DNA from: Nematopogon swammerdamellus
Lineage: Eukaryota > Arthropoda > Insecta > Lepidoptera > Adelidae
NCBI GenBank assembly: GCA_946902875.1
Contig: OX336340.1
Location: 15,949,566-16,013,565 of the forward strand
Reading direction: 5' to 3'
DNA length: 64,000 bases
Both the position numbers and the translations under genes were made by a program. Positions 11,521-22,600 of the stretch are shown in pieces (the stretch's first letter is position 1; every line of letters begins with the position of its first letter). Under the pieces are notes generated by a model. The model was not told where the DNA came from and did not search any database. It was given only the letters and a program-made list of their open reading frames with translations.

Positions 11521-12381
11521 GAACGTTGGCAAAATTGGAAAAACAAAATTTACTACTTAGTTTTCTATTACAGATTAACTCCGAGAAACCGATATGGTAA
11601 CAAAATCACCCAGTATATCAAGTATTTTAAGTAAGGTTTTTAAGAAAGCACAGAACCTTAAAAAGCCATGCTAAATAAGAAACACGCTATCGCTAGTAAA
11701 ATAACATAAAGTAATTTTATGACTGCTCTTTTTTAACGAGTTCTACCTAAGTAAAAGATGTCCGAACATAAATCCGAGAAAATTAAAGGGTTGATTCTGA
11801 AGATAAAAATGAATTCCTTTTTTTTTTTCTTTTACTAACAATTTATTTTTTCCCATAAATATTATGAATATAATCCCCGGAAACGAAAATGTACCTACAG
11901 AAACACATTTTAAGTTGTGTTTATAGACTGAAAAACCTAGTTGAATGAATGTATCCTATAGGAGCGTAGACGGTATAGGAGACTTAAATAAAAGTAAACC
12001 TATATCATACGACTACATATTAATTTAGTTAGAAGAATATAACACAATAAAAGGAATGTAAATAAATGAATTTAATTGTATTTAAATTAAATATTATACA
12101 ATAGTATGTACATATTGAAATTTATGTAATAATAAAATAGTAATAATAAAAATGTAGTACGCCAAGTAGGTTCGTTCGGTTAATTTCGTTACAAAGTAAT
12201 CGAGTAATACCTACCGCTTGACCTGCGACCTCAATACCGACCGACCGCTTCGCATGACGCACTGGCTCTTCGATCTCAAGCTAACATTATTGCTCATTGG
12301 ACTATATACTAGATGCTAGAACTAGCTTTTGACTATCGTGGGGTTTGTTCGAAGCATTCTGAACTGTGTAGAAGTTATTCC

Positions 12382-12431
12382 CAAAGAGTTTGTATTACGT
12401 CGGAGCGCAGCGACGTAATACAAACTCTTTG
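12382..12431. mobile_element. 50-bp hAT-like micro-element with perfect 8-bp target duplication
   Basis: Arms CAAAGAGTTTGTATTACGTC and its exact complement enclose an 8-nt GAGCGCAG centre (21-bp perfect arms). It is flanked by GTTATTCC on both sides (12374-12381 and 12432-12439), an exact 8-bp duplication. CAAAG ends plus an 8-bp duplication point to hAT transposition. The element is essentially nothing but its two terminal repeats. Confidence 0.75.
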
Positions 12432-12555
12432 GTTATTCCTTTATAGCTAAAAAAAGTTTTACTTTAAGTATTTAGTTTTTGCTTTCATGTAGGCAGAGAG
12501 TTGGTTTGCGAATTATATTCCCTGAATTAATTTTTTTTTTATTATACATATGATA

Positions 12556-12690
12556 GATAGACAGACAGATAGAAAATTCTTTATTGCTCCAGTAAACATT
12601 AAACAGTAACAAATACATTAGAAAATTTACATAAGGTGCAAAGGCGGACTTATCCCTTACAGAGATTTCTTACAGTCAACCTTTGGATGT
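12556..12690 (-). mobile_element. LINE 3' tail with TAGA/CAGA-rich end
   Basis: Same terminus as 8533-8614: GACTGTAAGAAATCTCTGTA, AAGTCCGCCTTTGC and GGAGCAATAAAGAATTTTC, followed on the minus strand by a CTATCTGTCTGTCTATC simple repeat. Confidence 0.55.
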
Positions 12691-12691
12691 T

Positions 12692-15650
12692 TGAGATTCG
12701 ATAATAATAGTGGAATGTAAGTATGATATATACTTATATGTGCATGTACTTCTTCCACATCCCAAGGGTTAGTCAGAATATAATGTCTAACGGCATTAAT
12801 CTCGCCTATTGTGCCTAATTGGTTTAAATTGGTGTTCAATAAAGAATATATACATACATTCAGACATAATATTGTAATATAGACTGTGAAATTTCTTTGT
12901 CAATCAATAAATATGCTACCTGATGAGGATTTGTTTAGAACTTACTAAAATGTCTTCAAGAGATAACCAGCGTTACGATTGGTTTCTATATGTAGCGCCG
13001 GCGTTCTTCCGAGCTTCGCGCATGTTTTGATTAGGTATCTGCTCAGCCCCTTGAAGAAATATCGAGACTTATTTGTATTTTATTATACAAGGTGGACTTG
13101 AACACGTACAGAATGCTATTTCGGCCAGGCAAACTGGTCCATAACGATTAACGACAATGCTAATTTTTAGTGTGCAAGTTGTCGAGAGACATCCTTCACC
13201 GAAATTGCGGATATAGTTTTACAATGACCACATAATAATAGCTAATTGCAAGTATGTTGCGTGGGTCATGAAGAAGTGTTGAACCTACTGAAGTCTTAAA
13301 CTATCTTACATTATTTTCGAAAATCTCAGCGTATTACATTAGAACACAAGCTACGTTTGTTTCTAGAAAATGTTCGTCCTTGTATAGTTCGGTAATTATT
13401 TTTCAGTTGGCTTAATTTTGTTGCATAAAATATTAAAGCAATTTCAAGTTTCAGTAAGTGCTCATGCCTGGAGGTCAGTGGGGTCTTTAAAAAATTGGCA
13501 AAACCTCCAAGGGCTATAAAGGCTTTCTTAAATTTAAATTGTTCTTGGCAAATGTTACCCCAGTGGCTACTCATTTTTCTTGTAAACATTTTGTGTTCAC
13601 AAGACATTGTTTAAGCGCTCAAATTAAAGAAAATAAAGATAAGATTATTTCAATAGTCTTAAGAAAACTCATTACATTCAGAATGGTGAAATAAGTAAAT
13701 AAGAAAAATCTTTAAGCCCAAAATTAAAGAAAAGTTTTACAGTAGTTAAGTAAATAGGTTTCTGTGGCAAAGACGTATCGAGTTTGTCGTTTCGTGTGTG
13801 GTTACACTTGGTATGTTAACATCTGTCGCACAGTACCCTTTCAATAAGAACGGCGAAACACCCAAATTATAAAGTTTTCGTCAGTTTGAACTCTGTTTTA
13901 CTGTGACTTCAACAAAAGTGTTAACCAAAGAATTTCAAAGGATAGACGGGATCAACTCGTCTAGCAGGTGAAGATTCATTATACTATATACTCGTACCTA
14001 CACAAATTAAGACAAATTTCAAATACACGTCCTTCTGTGTTACACTAGTGAACTCCCTAGGAACTTCCGTATATTTATTAGCTCGCATGTTACGAGCTTC
14101 CTTATATGAAAATTGTGTGCATTTGTGCATACATAAAGGGAAAGAAGTAAATTTTGCTGCTGTATGACTATTGTCATAAAGCATTACAAATTTAGTTTCT
14201 TCATTTAATTGCTATTGCAATTCTCTTCCTTTGAATTCTTTGTTTCGGACACTCAGTTTATATTGAAGTTTTACTGTGACTGCGGCAAAAGTGATAACAA
14301 AACCACAAAGCATATCCTCCATACAGCCACGCAGTGTAGATGCAGGCGTAGGACCTTATCACAGCCACGCTCGCTCGCTTCTAGTAATATTCAGAAGGGT
14401 TTAGCGGAACTTAGTAAGTTTAACAAGGTTCTACAGTTATTTCTAGCTTGTAAATAACTATAGAGCTAACTAAGTCCAGCCCACGGAAGCAGTAAACCGC
14501 GTAAAGGCAAGCGCTGTACAAACGTTGTAAAGTTCAGAAAAAGTGTTTATTCTTAAAACTCGACCGTAAAGTTTCGTCAGTACCTACAGTGTAGTATAGA
14601 TACTTGTAAGTAACATTGTTGATCCACTCATTCTGTAATGTTTCATTTTTATATAACCTGCTATTCAGTTTCACTTGTGACTTTGTATGTTTATTAGTAT
14701 GTTAGGGTCAAATCTTGCAATCAAATTTTAATTACCAGTCCACATCCTCTCGTCATCTTAAACTTTGCCAGCCATCTATCTACATGTAAGAATAATGTAG
14801 GGCTATCAAGGCAGATAGCCTCCTAAAATTTTTATCATATCTAAATTTTACAACTTTTGGTGGAGATGAAAGCCTAGCTTTGCTATTTCCAATGTCATGT
14901 GATATGGATATCCGGGACTTGTCTATAAATGTTCTGAATTTTTGTAGTTAATTTATTCTTAACTTGTAAATTAATTAAGCACGTTTAGGATATATTAGGT
15001 TTAGCTTCATACTTGCTTGCTTAGCTAAAACTCAAGTCAATAACCACCAAAGCAATGACACATTTTTAAAATTTTGATTATTTTTAAGTATTACAGTGGG
15101 CGAAGCTCAGGGACGGTGCGTTTCCTGTTTGGCAGTTAGAGACGGTTCGTTTTAACTTCTCTTCAACATTTGCGAAATATTAATGACGCTTTCACATTTA
15201 TAAATATAGAGGGAAATAAAAAATGGAGCCGTCACTCCCGTGAAGAAAAGCTCCGTGCGGAAACTCATACGAAAAACAATGTTATTGTGTACTTAGAAGG
15301 CTATCTGGAAGGTATTGCATTCTGCAAATAGTTTAACTTTTGCAAAGCAGAAGAAAAAAATATGTAAATAAAATACCGCCGAAAAGAAAGGATGTAATAA
15401 AAGAAGTTCTAGTAACTTCTTGGCGGTAAAAAGTAATGATATCGGATTTGCTGCCAAGCTCAACTTCGCCTCGAGAGGTTCTCAGCTAAAAGATAGTCGT
15501 TCAGATTTTTTTTTATTCTACTTGGCTTCCTTAGACTTTTGTGTAATCTAAAGCCATGGAGTCACACTAGAACCTTTTTTATTGTTCTATGGGTCACAGT
15601 TCAATCAAATCACAGATGTCGGCGCTGTGTCCCCAGATAGAGACATTTTG
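12692..15650. other. Gene-free AT-rich stretch
   Basis: About 3 kb with no repeat family recognised and no frame over 94 codons. Probably intron or intergenic sequence. Confidence 0.5.
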
Positions 15651-16025
15651 TTTTTTTTTATGGAAACTGACACGGCTGGCTACATCACCTACAACATCCG
15701 TGATGTCAGCCCATAACACCGGGTGAACTAGGTGCCATGTCAGTGCTTCCCTTCATTTCATGTCAGCTACAATGAACTGGACGGAAAACACGAACTATTT
15801 ACATAGCCGTTTCGACCGACCTTTCATTCAGTGTGGTGGTATCAATCCGGGCGGGATAAACCCTACCACCTAGTAAGGTAAGTTGGGAAGGGACCTCCAG
15901 TTTTAAGTGGAATCCGAACCACGGCAGTTTCCAATGGTCGAGCGGTCACCCATCCAAGTACTGACCGCGCTCGGGGTTGGTTAACAACAGTCGACCGACC
16001 GCACCACTGAGCTACCGAGGCTGCC
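15651..16025 (-). mobile_element. Chimeric-head SINE (tRNA/5S), near full length
   Basis: Read on the minus strand: CTCGGTAGCTCAGTGGTGCG (tRNA-like A box), then GAGCGCGGTCAGTACTTGGA and TGGGTGACCG (5S rRNA-like), a B-box-like GTGGTTCGGATTCC, the central block CTTACTAGGTGGTAGGG, and a tail ending CAGTTTCCATAAAAAAAA. Confidence 0.75.
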
Positions 16026-16514
16026 GTACCGACGACGACGACGTTGCAAACGGTCATATATTTTTGTTAAAATTTAGTTGAGTAATTGTTCTAAATTCGG
16101 AAAATATAAACATATGGAATACCCTTCTTGGAATCAGTTTTGAGCGAAAAGCCATCAGATTTGGCCCTTGCAACTACGATTGGCATTGTATGCACATTTA
16201 CATTGCCTTTGCAGCTCGCTTTGCAGCAATAATTCAGATTCACGATTTTAGCCTTCCTACCCGACGATCTCCTACTGGTAGTGTAGGAGCTGAGAACACA
16301 CGGCCGCGTCCGTGTTCCGTTAACACAATGAGTTAACTAGACTATTGTGCCACTCTCAATGATTAACACACCTCGTTATCTAGATAATCCGATGTGTGTC
16401 CTCCCTCTCTAACTAAATGCGACGGCCGTGGACTTTGAAGCGGTGAGTACCGCCATGGGTCTTTAACGAGAGATATACATTGACGCTCAAGGTAACAATT
16501 ATGTTTTTTTTTAA

Positions 16515-16997
16515 ATTATGTAATCCGGTATGGGTAGCTGAGTCGGAAGGGCCAAAGCGCATGCTCCGGCCAGCCAATATCACCTCAGAGAAGGTAGGTG
16601 CCATACCGAAGCCTCCCTGGATTGCTGGCTAGACTGGCTTTGACTAGCTGGCTGGAATTGGCTGCGCCTGAGGTTGCGACCTCGGACAGAGCCACCCAGT
16701 TCGGTAGCAATAAAAAAAAAAAAAAAAAGACTGGACTAGAGGATAACACAACTGAGGATGCGGCCATCTTACATCCAGTACGGTTGTACCAACCAGTCGG
16801 CTACAATTTGAGCGTACCACCTAGTAAGGGGCAAGGGAAGGGACCTACAGTTTTACACCGGTTCCGAACGGTACAGCAGTAGGTGTAGGTATGCACGTAA
16901 ATTTTTCGTCCGAGAAAACTCATTGGTACACGCCGACCGGATTCGAACCTCGGAGCTCTCGCATGAAAAGCCGATGCCCAAACCACTCGGCCACCCG
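16515..16997 (-). mobile_element. tRNA-headed SINE carrying a nested poly(A) insertion
   Basis: Same family as 8052-8444. The copy is split by a 90-bp insert (16638-16727) that ends in a run of about 16 A and is flanked by AGACTGG on both sides. Removing it restores the usual CTAGACTGGACTAGAGG joint. Confidence 0.8.
16638..16727 (+). mobile_element. Short poly(A)-tailed insertion inside a SINE, with 7-bp target duplication
   Basis: Begins CTTTGACTAGCTGGCTGG, contains GCGACCTCGGACAGAGCC and CCCAGTTCGGTAGCAAT, then A-run. The direct repeats AGACTGG at 16631-16637 and 16728-16734 flank it. It looks like a severely 5'-truncated LINE or a separate small retroposon. Family not recognised. Confidence 0.65.
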
Positions 16998-17004
16998 ATT
17001 TTTA

Positions 17005-17472
17005 GGATTCAAATAGGATAATTAGACGGCCGTCTAATCTGAGCGGCGGGTGGCCGAGTGGTTTGGGCATCGGCTTCTCATGCGGGAGGTCCGAGGTTCG
17101 AATCCGGTCGACGTGTACCAATGAGTTTTTTCTGACGAAAAAATTTACCTGCATACCTACACCCGCTGCTTCACCGTTCGGAACCGGTGTAAAACTGTAG
17201 GTCCCTTCCCTTGCCCCTTACTAGGTGGTAGGCTCAAATTGTAGCCGACTGGGTTGGTACCACCGTACTGGATGTAAGATGGCCGCAAGCAACCTCGGTT
17301 GTGTTCTCCTCTAGTCCAGTATAGCCAGCAATCCAGGGAAGTCTCCGGTATGGCACCTACCTTCTCGGAGGTGATATTGGCTGGTTAGAGCATGTGCTTT
17401 GGCCCCTCCGACTCAGCCACCCATACCGGATTACATAAAAAAAAAAAAAAAAAAATTATCCTATTTGAATCC
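17005..17472. repeat. 50-bp perfect palindrome split by a SINE
   Basis: The left arm (17005-17029, GGATTCAAATAGGATAATTA plus GACGG) is followed by the start of its complement (17030-17038). The rest of the complement, TATCCTATTTGAATCC, appears only after the SINE poly(A), at 17457-17472. Without the SINE the site is a 25+25-bp perfect palindrome. Confidence 0.75.
17043..17455 (+). mobile_element. tRNA-headed SINE, full copy with long poly(A)
   Basis: Best example of the family: GGCGGGTGGCCGAGTGGTTT, AGGTCCGAGGTTCGAATCC, GTGTACCAATGAGTTTTTTC, then GTAGGTCCCTTCCCTTGCCC, GTTGGTACCACCGTACTGG, CTTCTCGGAGGTGATATTGG, CATACCGGATTACATA and about 19 A. It lies head to head with the copy at 16515-16997, 45 bp apart, and sits inside a palindrome. 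Confidence 0.85.
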
Positions 17473-17487
17473 TGCGTATGGTCCAAA

Positions 17488-17541
17488 TTTTTTTTTTTTA
17501 TGGAAACTGACATGGTTGGCTACATCACCTACAACATCCAT
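17488..17541 (-). mobile_element. Chimeric-head SINE, extreme 3' end
   Basis: Only the last 50 bp remain (T-run, then ATGGAAACTGACATGGTTGG, then ACATCACCTACAACATCC), as expected of a 5'-truncated insertion. Confidence 0.55.
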
Positions 17542-17596
17542 AATAAATATAACATAATAGCAAATATAGTAAAATTACTGCTCATATCTATCTCTT

Positions 17597-17610
17597 CTCT
17601 TCTCTTCTCT
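17597..17610. repeat. (TCTCT)n short run
   Basis: Four TTCTC-type units. Confidence 0.5.
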
Positions 17611-17655
17611 ACATATTATAAAATGCCAAGTCTGACATGCTGTCTTCATCTATGA

Positions 17656-19000
17656 ATTCAGATATACGAGTATCTCCGAAAGATAAACCACCGCGTTATC
17701 CTGAATAGAGGCTGAGCAGTGGGGTTGAAGGTGAGGAAAATCTGGGATTATCGCTGTTCAGTCGAAATTCATCGTAAACTTTTAAGCTACAAATGCCTTT
17801 TACCGAAATAAAGTAGACACAAACAGTACTACTGTTTACTATCCTTCGAATATAAGTCTACTATTAGTCGCCATGACCGGCGCACAAGCGAACGCCTCCC
17901 TGCCCAAGAGAATAGCCGGACAGACTCCACGAATTCAAAGGCTAATTACCACGGAACCCTCTTCCGGCCCGTTACAGGAGTTTCGGGACCTTCGAGTCGA
18001 GTTACAGCGCGTATAAAGCGGCCTCATTGCGCACCAAATTTCGCTTTATGTCTAGTTTAACGCGAAATAAAACCGTCAAACGATTTTCGGCCGATTTGTA
18101 AAATTGTATATGCCTTACTTACATCTTAGTCGCTTTTAATATAGGTATATTGTCTTAATTAACACATTAAATAATTATTAAAATTACGAATTACGATTAT
18201 GGGGGAGGAGTCAAAGTTGTGTCACACACAGGCAGAACATTGGCAAGTGGACATCGTGTTAAGAGTTCGGTCAGCCACGCTAGCAAGGGTCCTCATACAA
18301 TCAGTCAGGGTTCTGTCCGTCCGTTCCTCCGTCAGTCTGTCTGCCTGTCTGTCTGACTACTCCAAAACGTAATAAATAAATAAAAATGAGTTTGTTTAAT
18401 GTTCTAGTCGAGTGCGACGACCGCGTGATTGCTGCTCAATTCTGCGGAAGCATTCGCTATGCGTGCAAGGAGGAAATGGCTACGGAACCCTCTTTGACGT
18501 TAGCAGGATTTTCAATACAAAGGTTAAGTAGTACAAATACTCTGTGCTAAAGTGAAAGTAAATAAAAGAGGTCCTAGCTAACGTGCCAATCGACGTCTCG
18601 TGCGAAAAAATATTTATTCGAAAATGTTGTTGCTGTGTATAGTTATACTGACTGATTTGTTTTATTAAAAATATTAATTGTCTACTAAACATACTGGTAA
18701 TTCTTTAATAAATTTCCTTAATATTTACCTTGTATATTTACGACACAAATTAAAATATCTGCTATCCGCGAGTGAAAATGAGTTCAAGTTTTACTTCAAG
18801 ATTCGAACGAGCGAAACGAAATAAACAGACGCGAATTTTGTTTCGAAACGTCGGGTAAGCCGGGTAAAATGTGACGGTTAATGTTTAATAAGCTGGGCTT
18901 AATAGTTTTAAAGTACTTCCGTTTTTACGTTCCGTTTTTTTGTTTTTCAATCGCTTGTAGAGCCGTGTGAGTAGGTAGTGTGCATGTATGTATGTACAAG
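17656..19000. other. Gene-free stretch
   Basis: Contains a GTCAGTCTGTCTGCCTGTCT run at about 18330 that may be the worn centre of an AGGGTTCCG-family element; otherwise nothing. Confidence 0.4.
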
Positions 19001-19004
19001 TATG

Positions 19005-19390
19005 TTTTTTTTTTTAAGGAAACTGACACGGTTGGCTACATCACCTACAACATCCGCTATATCAGCCCATAACACCGGGTGAGCTAGGTGCCATGTCAGT
19101 GCTTCCCTTCGGTCGTGCCGGCTACACTGAACTGGACGGAAAACACAAACTATTTACATAGCCGTTTCGACCGACGTTTCATTCAGTGCGGTGGTACCAA
19201 GCCGGGCGGGTTAAACCCTACCACCTAGTAAGGTAAGAAGGGAAGGGACCTACAGTTTAACGTGGAATCCGAACCACGGTCAGCCTCCAACGGTCGAGTG
19301 GTCACCCATCCAAGTACTGACCGCGCCCAGCGTTGCTTAGCAATCAATAGCGACAGTCGACTGTCTGCACCACTGAGCTATCGAGGCTGA
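19005..19390 (-). mobile_element. Chimeric-head SINE (tRNA/5S), best-preserved copy
   Basis: Minus-strand order: tRNA-like head with TAGCTCAGTGGTGCAG; a 5S-like segment AAGCAACGCTGGGCGCGGTC followed by AGTACTTGGATGGGTGACC; B-box-like GTGGTTCGGATTCC; central block CTGTAGGTCCCTTCCCTT with CTTACTAGGTGGTAGG; tail GGCACGACCGAAGGGAAGCA to CAGTTTCCTTAAAAAAAA. It is not a functional tRNA or 5S gene: it lacks an acceptor stem, an anticodon arm and most of 5S. Confidence 0.8.
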
Positions 19391-19584
19391 CAATGTTTAA
19401 GTGTTTATATTTTTATGTACCCGTATTTGTATATTATAAAGAAGTATAATATATACCATCATACTTAGAACTTTGGTTTGCTTTTTATAATTAATTAATT
19501 TATAAAAATCCCGTACAGAGCTTTGAAAATCAATGTACGATTACCTCATGTAGGATTTGCAGTATTCAAGTTTTTTTTTAGCCT

Positions 19585-19860
19585 AAAGTGGCTAAGCTCA
19601 AGTGGCAGTGGTTAAGCTGGGCGGGCACGTCAGCCCACGAGACGGGGACAACGCGACGAGCGGCGCGGCGCGTCGACCCTTGGTTGGTGTGTCGTTCCTG
19701 TCGCCTGTCGGCCGTGGAGAACTATTAAGTATTCTGTGGCCGTGAACAGAAAAACTCCTACGTCGGGGAAAACAGTCCATAAAGTCCGTACCGCTCAAGG
19801 CCGGGAGACCTAGAGGAATTGGAGAGGTATACGTCCAGCAGCATAAACGCTAACTGAGAG
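19585..19860 (+). mobile_element. RTE-type LINE 3' end, degraded
   Basis: Starts AGCTCAAGTGGCAGTGG, the start of the KLKWQW motif of RTE reverse transcriptase C-termini, passes through a GC-rich scrambled part and ends GAGGTATACGTCCAGCAGC then AACGCTAACTGAGAGA. Confidence 0.5.
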
Positions 19861-19994
19861 ATACTCTATTCAGATACATAATATGTATGATGAACAGGAC
19901 TTACGAATTATTCGAAAGAAAAATTAAAAGACAATAAAGAAAACTCATATATTTCCTTACCAATTGTGATAAGAACTTCAGCATTTGTATTTGT

Positions 19995-20330
19995 AACCCC
20001 TGACGAAAAAAGAGGGATGTTATAAGTTTAACGTGTGTGTGTATGTGTGTATGGGTGTGTCTGTCTGTGGCATCGTAGCTCCCAAACGGATGGACCGATT
20101 TTAATGCGGTTTTTTTTATTAGAAAGCTGGTTTAATTGGGATGGTTGTTAGCTATGTTTGTAATCAAGTAATTAAGTAATCAAAAAATGTATTATCTTAA
20201 ACTTAAAATAAAATTTATTAAAACTCAGACCTGCGCGTGTATGTAATTAGCGGTCCTGCTATTTTTTTATTTTAAGGGTCGGGGTTTTTAAATTTGTAAT
20301 TTAACTTTTATATTCCTGTAGTTAAATTAC
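19995..20330 (+). repeat. CCCGACA-family repeat
   Basis: Starts CCCCTGACGAAAAAAGAGGG, has TGGCATCGTAGCTCCCAAAC and GGATGGACCGATTTTAATGC, and ends near AAGGGTCGGGGTTTTT. Other copies: 26252-26702, 46389-46545, 57640-58150. Confidence 0.65.
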
Positions 20331-21990
20331 TCATACACAGTTAAGGAATTTGCCTTGTTTCTTAGTATTAGTAACAACTAAGTTTCCCACCAGCTATGTA
20401 CAGTCCATGCATTATTGCCTACTACTTGGACTTTCCTCCACTCGGTTCCAAAGTATTTCAGCAGTCTCCTTTCCACACTTTTCTATTATTTCGTACAGCT
20501 CCAGCCGGCACGCCATATAGAGTAATCGCACAAGAAATATTTTGAAACTTATCGGTTAGGGAATAGAGGCTAAAATTGAACAGAATGCGGCCCTGGATGG
20601 CATCACGTCCGAAGAGCCAGGGAGTGCTCGGACAGTTAATAACACAATTTATTGCCCAGTGTTCTGTAACGACGACGTCTAACCGAGGCCGCGCGCCGGC
20701 CTGTAGGAGCATTCTATGTTAGCATCTGTAAAAATATTACGAAAGATGCCTTATAGTATTCTATAAGGTATAATTTTAAAGTAATTCAATTTCCTCGGAG
20801 AGCTCAAGTTAGTCCCTAAGGTCATGGAAATAAATACATAGATCTAGTATCTACTTGTCGAGGAAGTGTAGATATATTACAAAAAATAATATGTTTATTT
20901 TTTTATTTTTACTCTATTGTAAAAAAACGGTAATATATGCAAGCGTCAAACTTGGTGTAATTATATTGCAAACTCTAAAGTAAAACAACAACCCTGAACG
21001 CCACACCACACAGTGAAGGGTTCCGTAGTCGGGATCGGGGGGGAAGCTAGTAAGCAGTTTCACAGTTGAACGAATTATTATATATTATTTATTGAACCAT
21101 TTATCTTGTTCTTGTATCCCTAACACAATTTTATGTTTTTTTTTTTGTTGAAGAAAACTTATTTTATCTGTTATGGAGAAATATAAAAGTTGCGTGAAAA
21201 AGAAAACAGAAATATGTTTTGCTGTTTTGGCAGCTTTAGACTATTCGTAACAATCTACGATAAAATACAACATCTTGAAAGGATTCTTTCGTATACATCT
21301 TACTCGTACTTGTTTTAATATTTATTACCAGATCCATTTTGCATAGAGACAAAGGTACGTTAGGGAAGGTTTGATGAAATACGTCAAGAGTATTTTCTCG
21401 CTTCGGCAACAGTACCTATATTCCCGCTGAGAAATTGTATAAGCTTTCTGATATAGTATTGCGTATGGCCCCTTTGAAGGCCGTCCCGCAGTCGGGAGTC
21501 CGGGGTACTCGCACGTGCTGAATAATGTAGAAGTTTCTCAGGTCACCTCCAGGCAGTTAATTCAGATCAGCTTTGCAATGACCTCAGCGGTCTTTCAAAA
21601 ACGTACAATTTGGAACGAATTTTGGTTTTTGGAACAGTATGAAATGGTACTTCAGTCCACCTTTCAAATATCTGGTTAAAGAAAGGTGCAGGCGAAACCC
21701 TTTATTGATATCGGTATTTATTAACAAATTGCGGTACAAATATGTTAGTACTTACCGTATTTATTTCATTACCAAAATTGTCTTCTGCCCGCCGCCGTTT
21801 CTCTATTAGCGATGATCGCAAAAATAGTGGTAGCTCTGTCTCACTAGACGCATTGAGAAAACCGTTCAATCGAATGAGACAGATCATGAAAAAGTGCTAG
21901 TAGCGATGAATGGCTAATAGAGAATAACCGCGCTGATCCTACGTTGTAAGCAAGAACATTAAGAGGGGTTGTAAGTATTTACTTTTTAGG
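20331..21990. other. Gene-free stretch with one odd frame
   Basis: The minus-strand frame 20458-20712 (contains TPWLFGRDAIQGRI) has a protein-like look but no recognisable family. A GGGTTCCGTAGTCGGGATCG repeat scrap lies at 21017. Confidence 0.35.
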
Positions 21991-21991
21991 T

Positions 21992-22321
21992 GCATACATA
22001 CATACATAACACACGCTGTATCCCGACAATCAGGGTAAGCAGAGTAATTGGTGTTGTGCTATAAGGACTCTGGTAAATTACAGCACAACACCGACCACCA
22101 CGTTTAGCACAGTATACGGACAAGACAACTATCAAGCAGCAAGTAAGGCACAAAGAACCCACCTGCTGCATGACTAGGTGGAAGGACTGCGCCAAGGTGA
22201 GAAGTGGCTAGCCTGTCGCCCTTTTGCGCAGTATCTTGTCCTTATCCCTTAGTCGCCTCTTACGACATGCACGGGGAGAGATGCAGTTGGGCTATTATTT
22301 TTAAGTACCGGCCCCACACGG
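21992..22321 (-). repeat. Second copy of the GTGTGGGGCCGGTACTT repeat, inverted
   Basis: Read on the minus strand it matches the 1301-1636 repeat end to end, including the CCGTGTGGGGCCGGTACTT start, the AAGGCGACTAAGGG-like block in reverse, and the terminal (TATG)n. Small indels and substitutions separate the two. Confidence 0.65.
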
Positions 22322-22502
22322 TTACGGTTACTTTTTAGGTTCAATCCAGATAAAGAACCTCCCGATAGTCTGCAAACTTTTCACAAATACGAGAAACAAC
22401 TTCACCGGCCTACTAACTGAATGTGACAAATTCGGATTATTTCCAACAAATATTCGAAATTGGAAAAACCGAATTATGAATCAAATATAATACATTAACA
22501 TA

Positions 22503-22600
22503 TTTTTTTTATGGGAAGCACGACATATGGCGCGCGCCAGACTAACGCAGATGTGTGGTCCGACGGCGCCCACGGGCATTCGGATATATTAAATTGTTTA
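22503..22600 (-). mobile_element. Short LINE/SINE 3' tail fragment
   Basis: T-run followed by ATGGGAAGCACGACATATGG and GCGCGCGCC, similar to 27912-27985 and, inverted, to the end of 27262-27453. Confidence 0.4.

Noticed and set aside
17043..17110. tRNA gene with A and B boxes
   Set aside because: No cloverleaf closes (no acceptor stem or anticodon arm), and the same sequence heads a repeated SINE with poly(A).
19290..19390. 5S rRNA gene fragment as a real gene
   Set aside because: Only the internal control region is similar, and it sits inside a SINE repeated at three or more sites.
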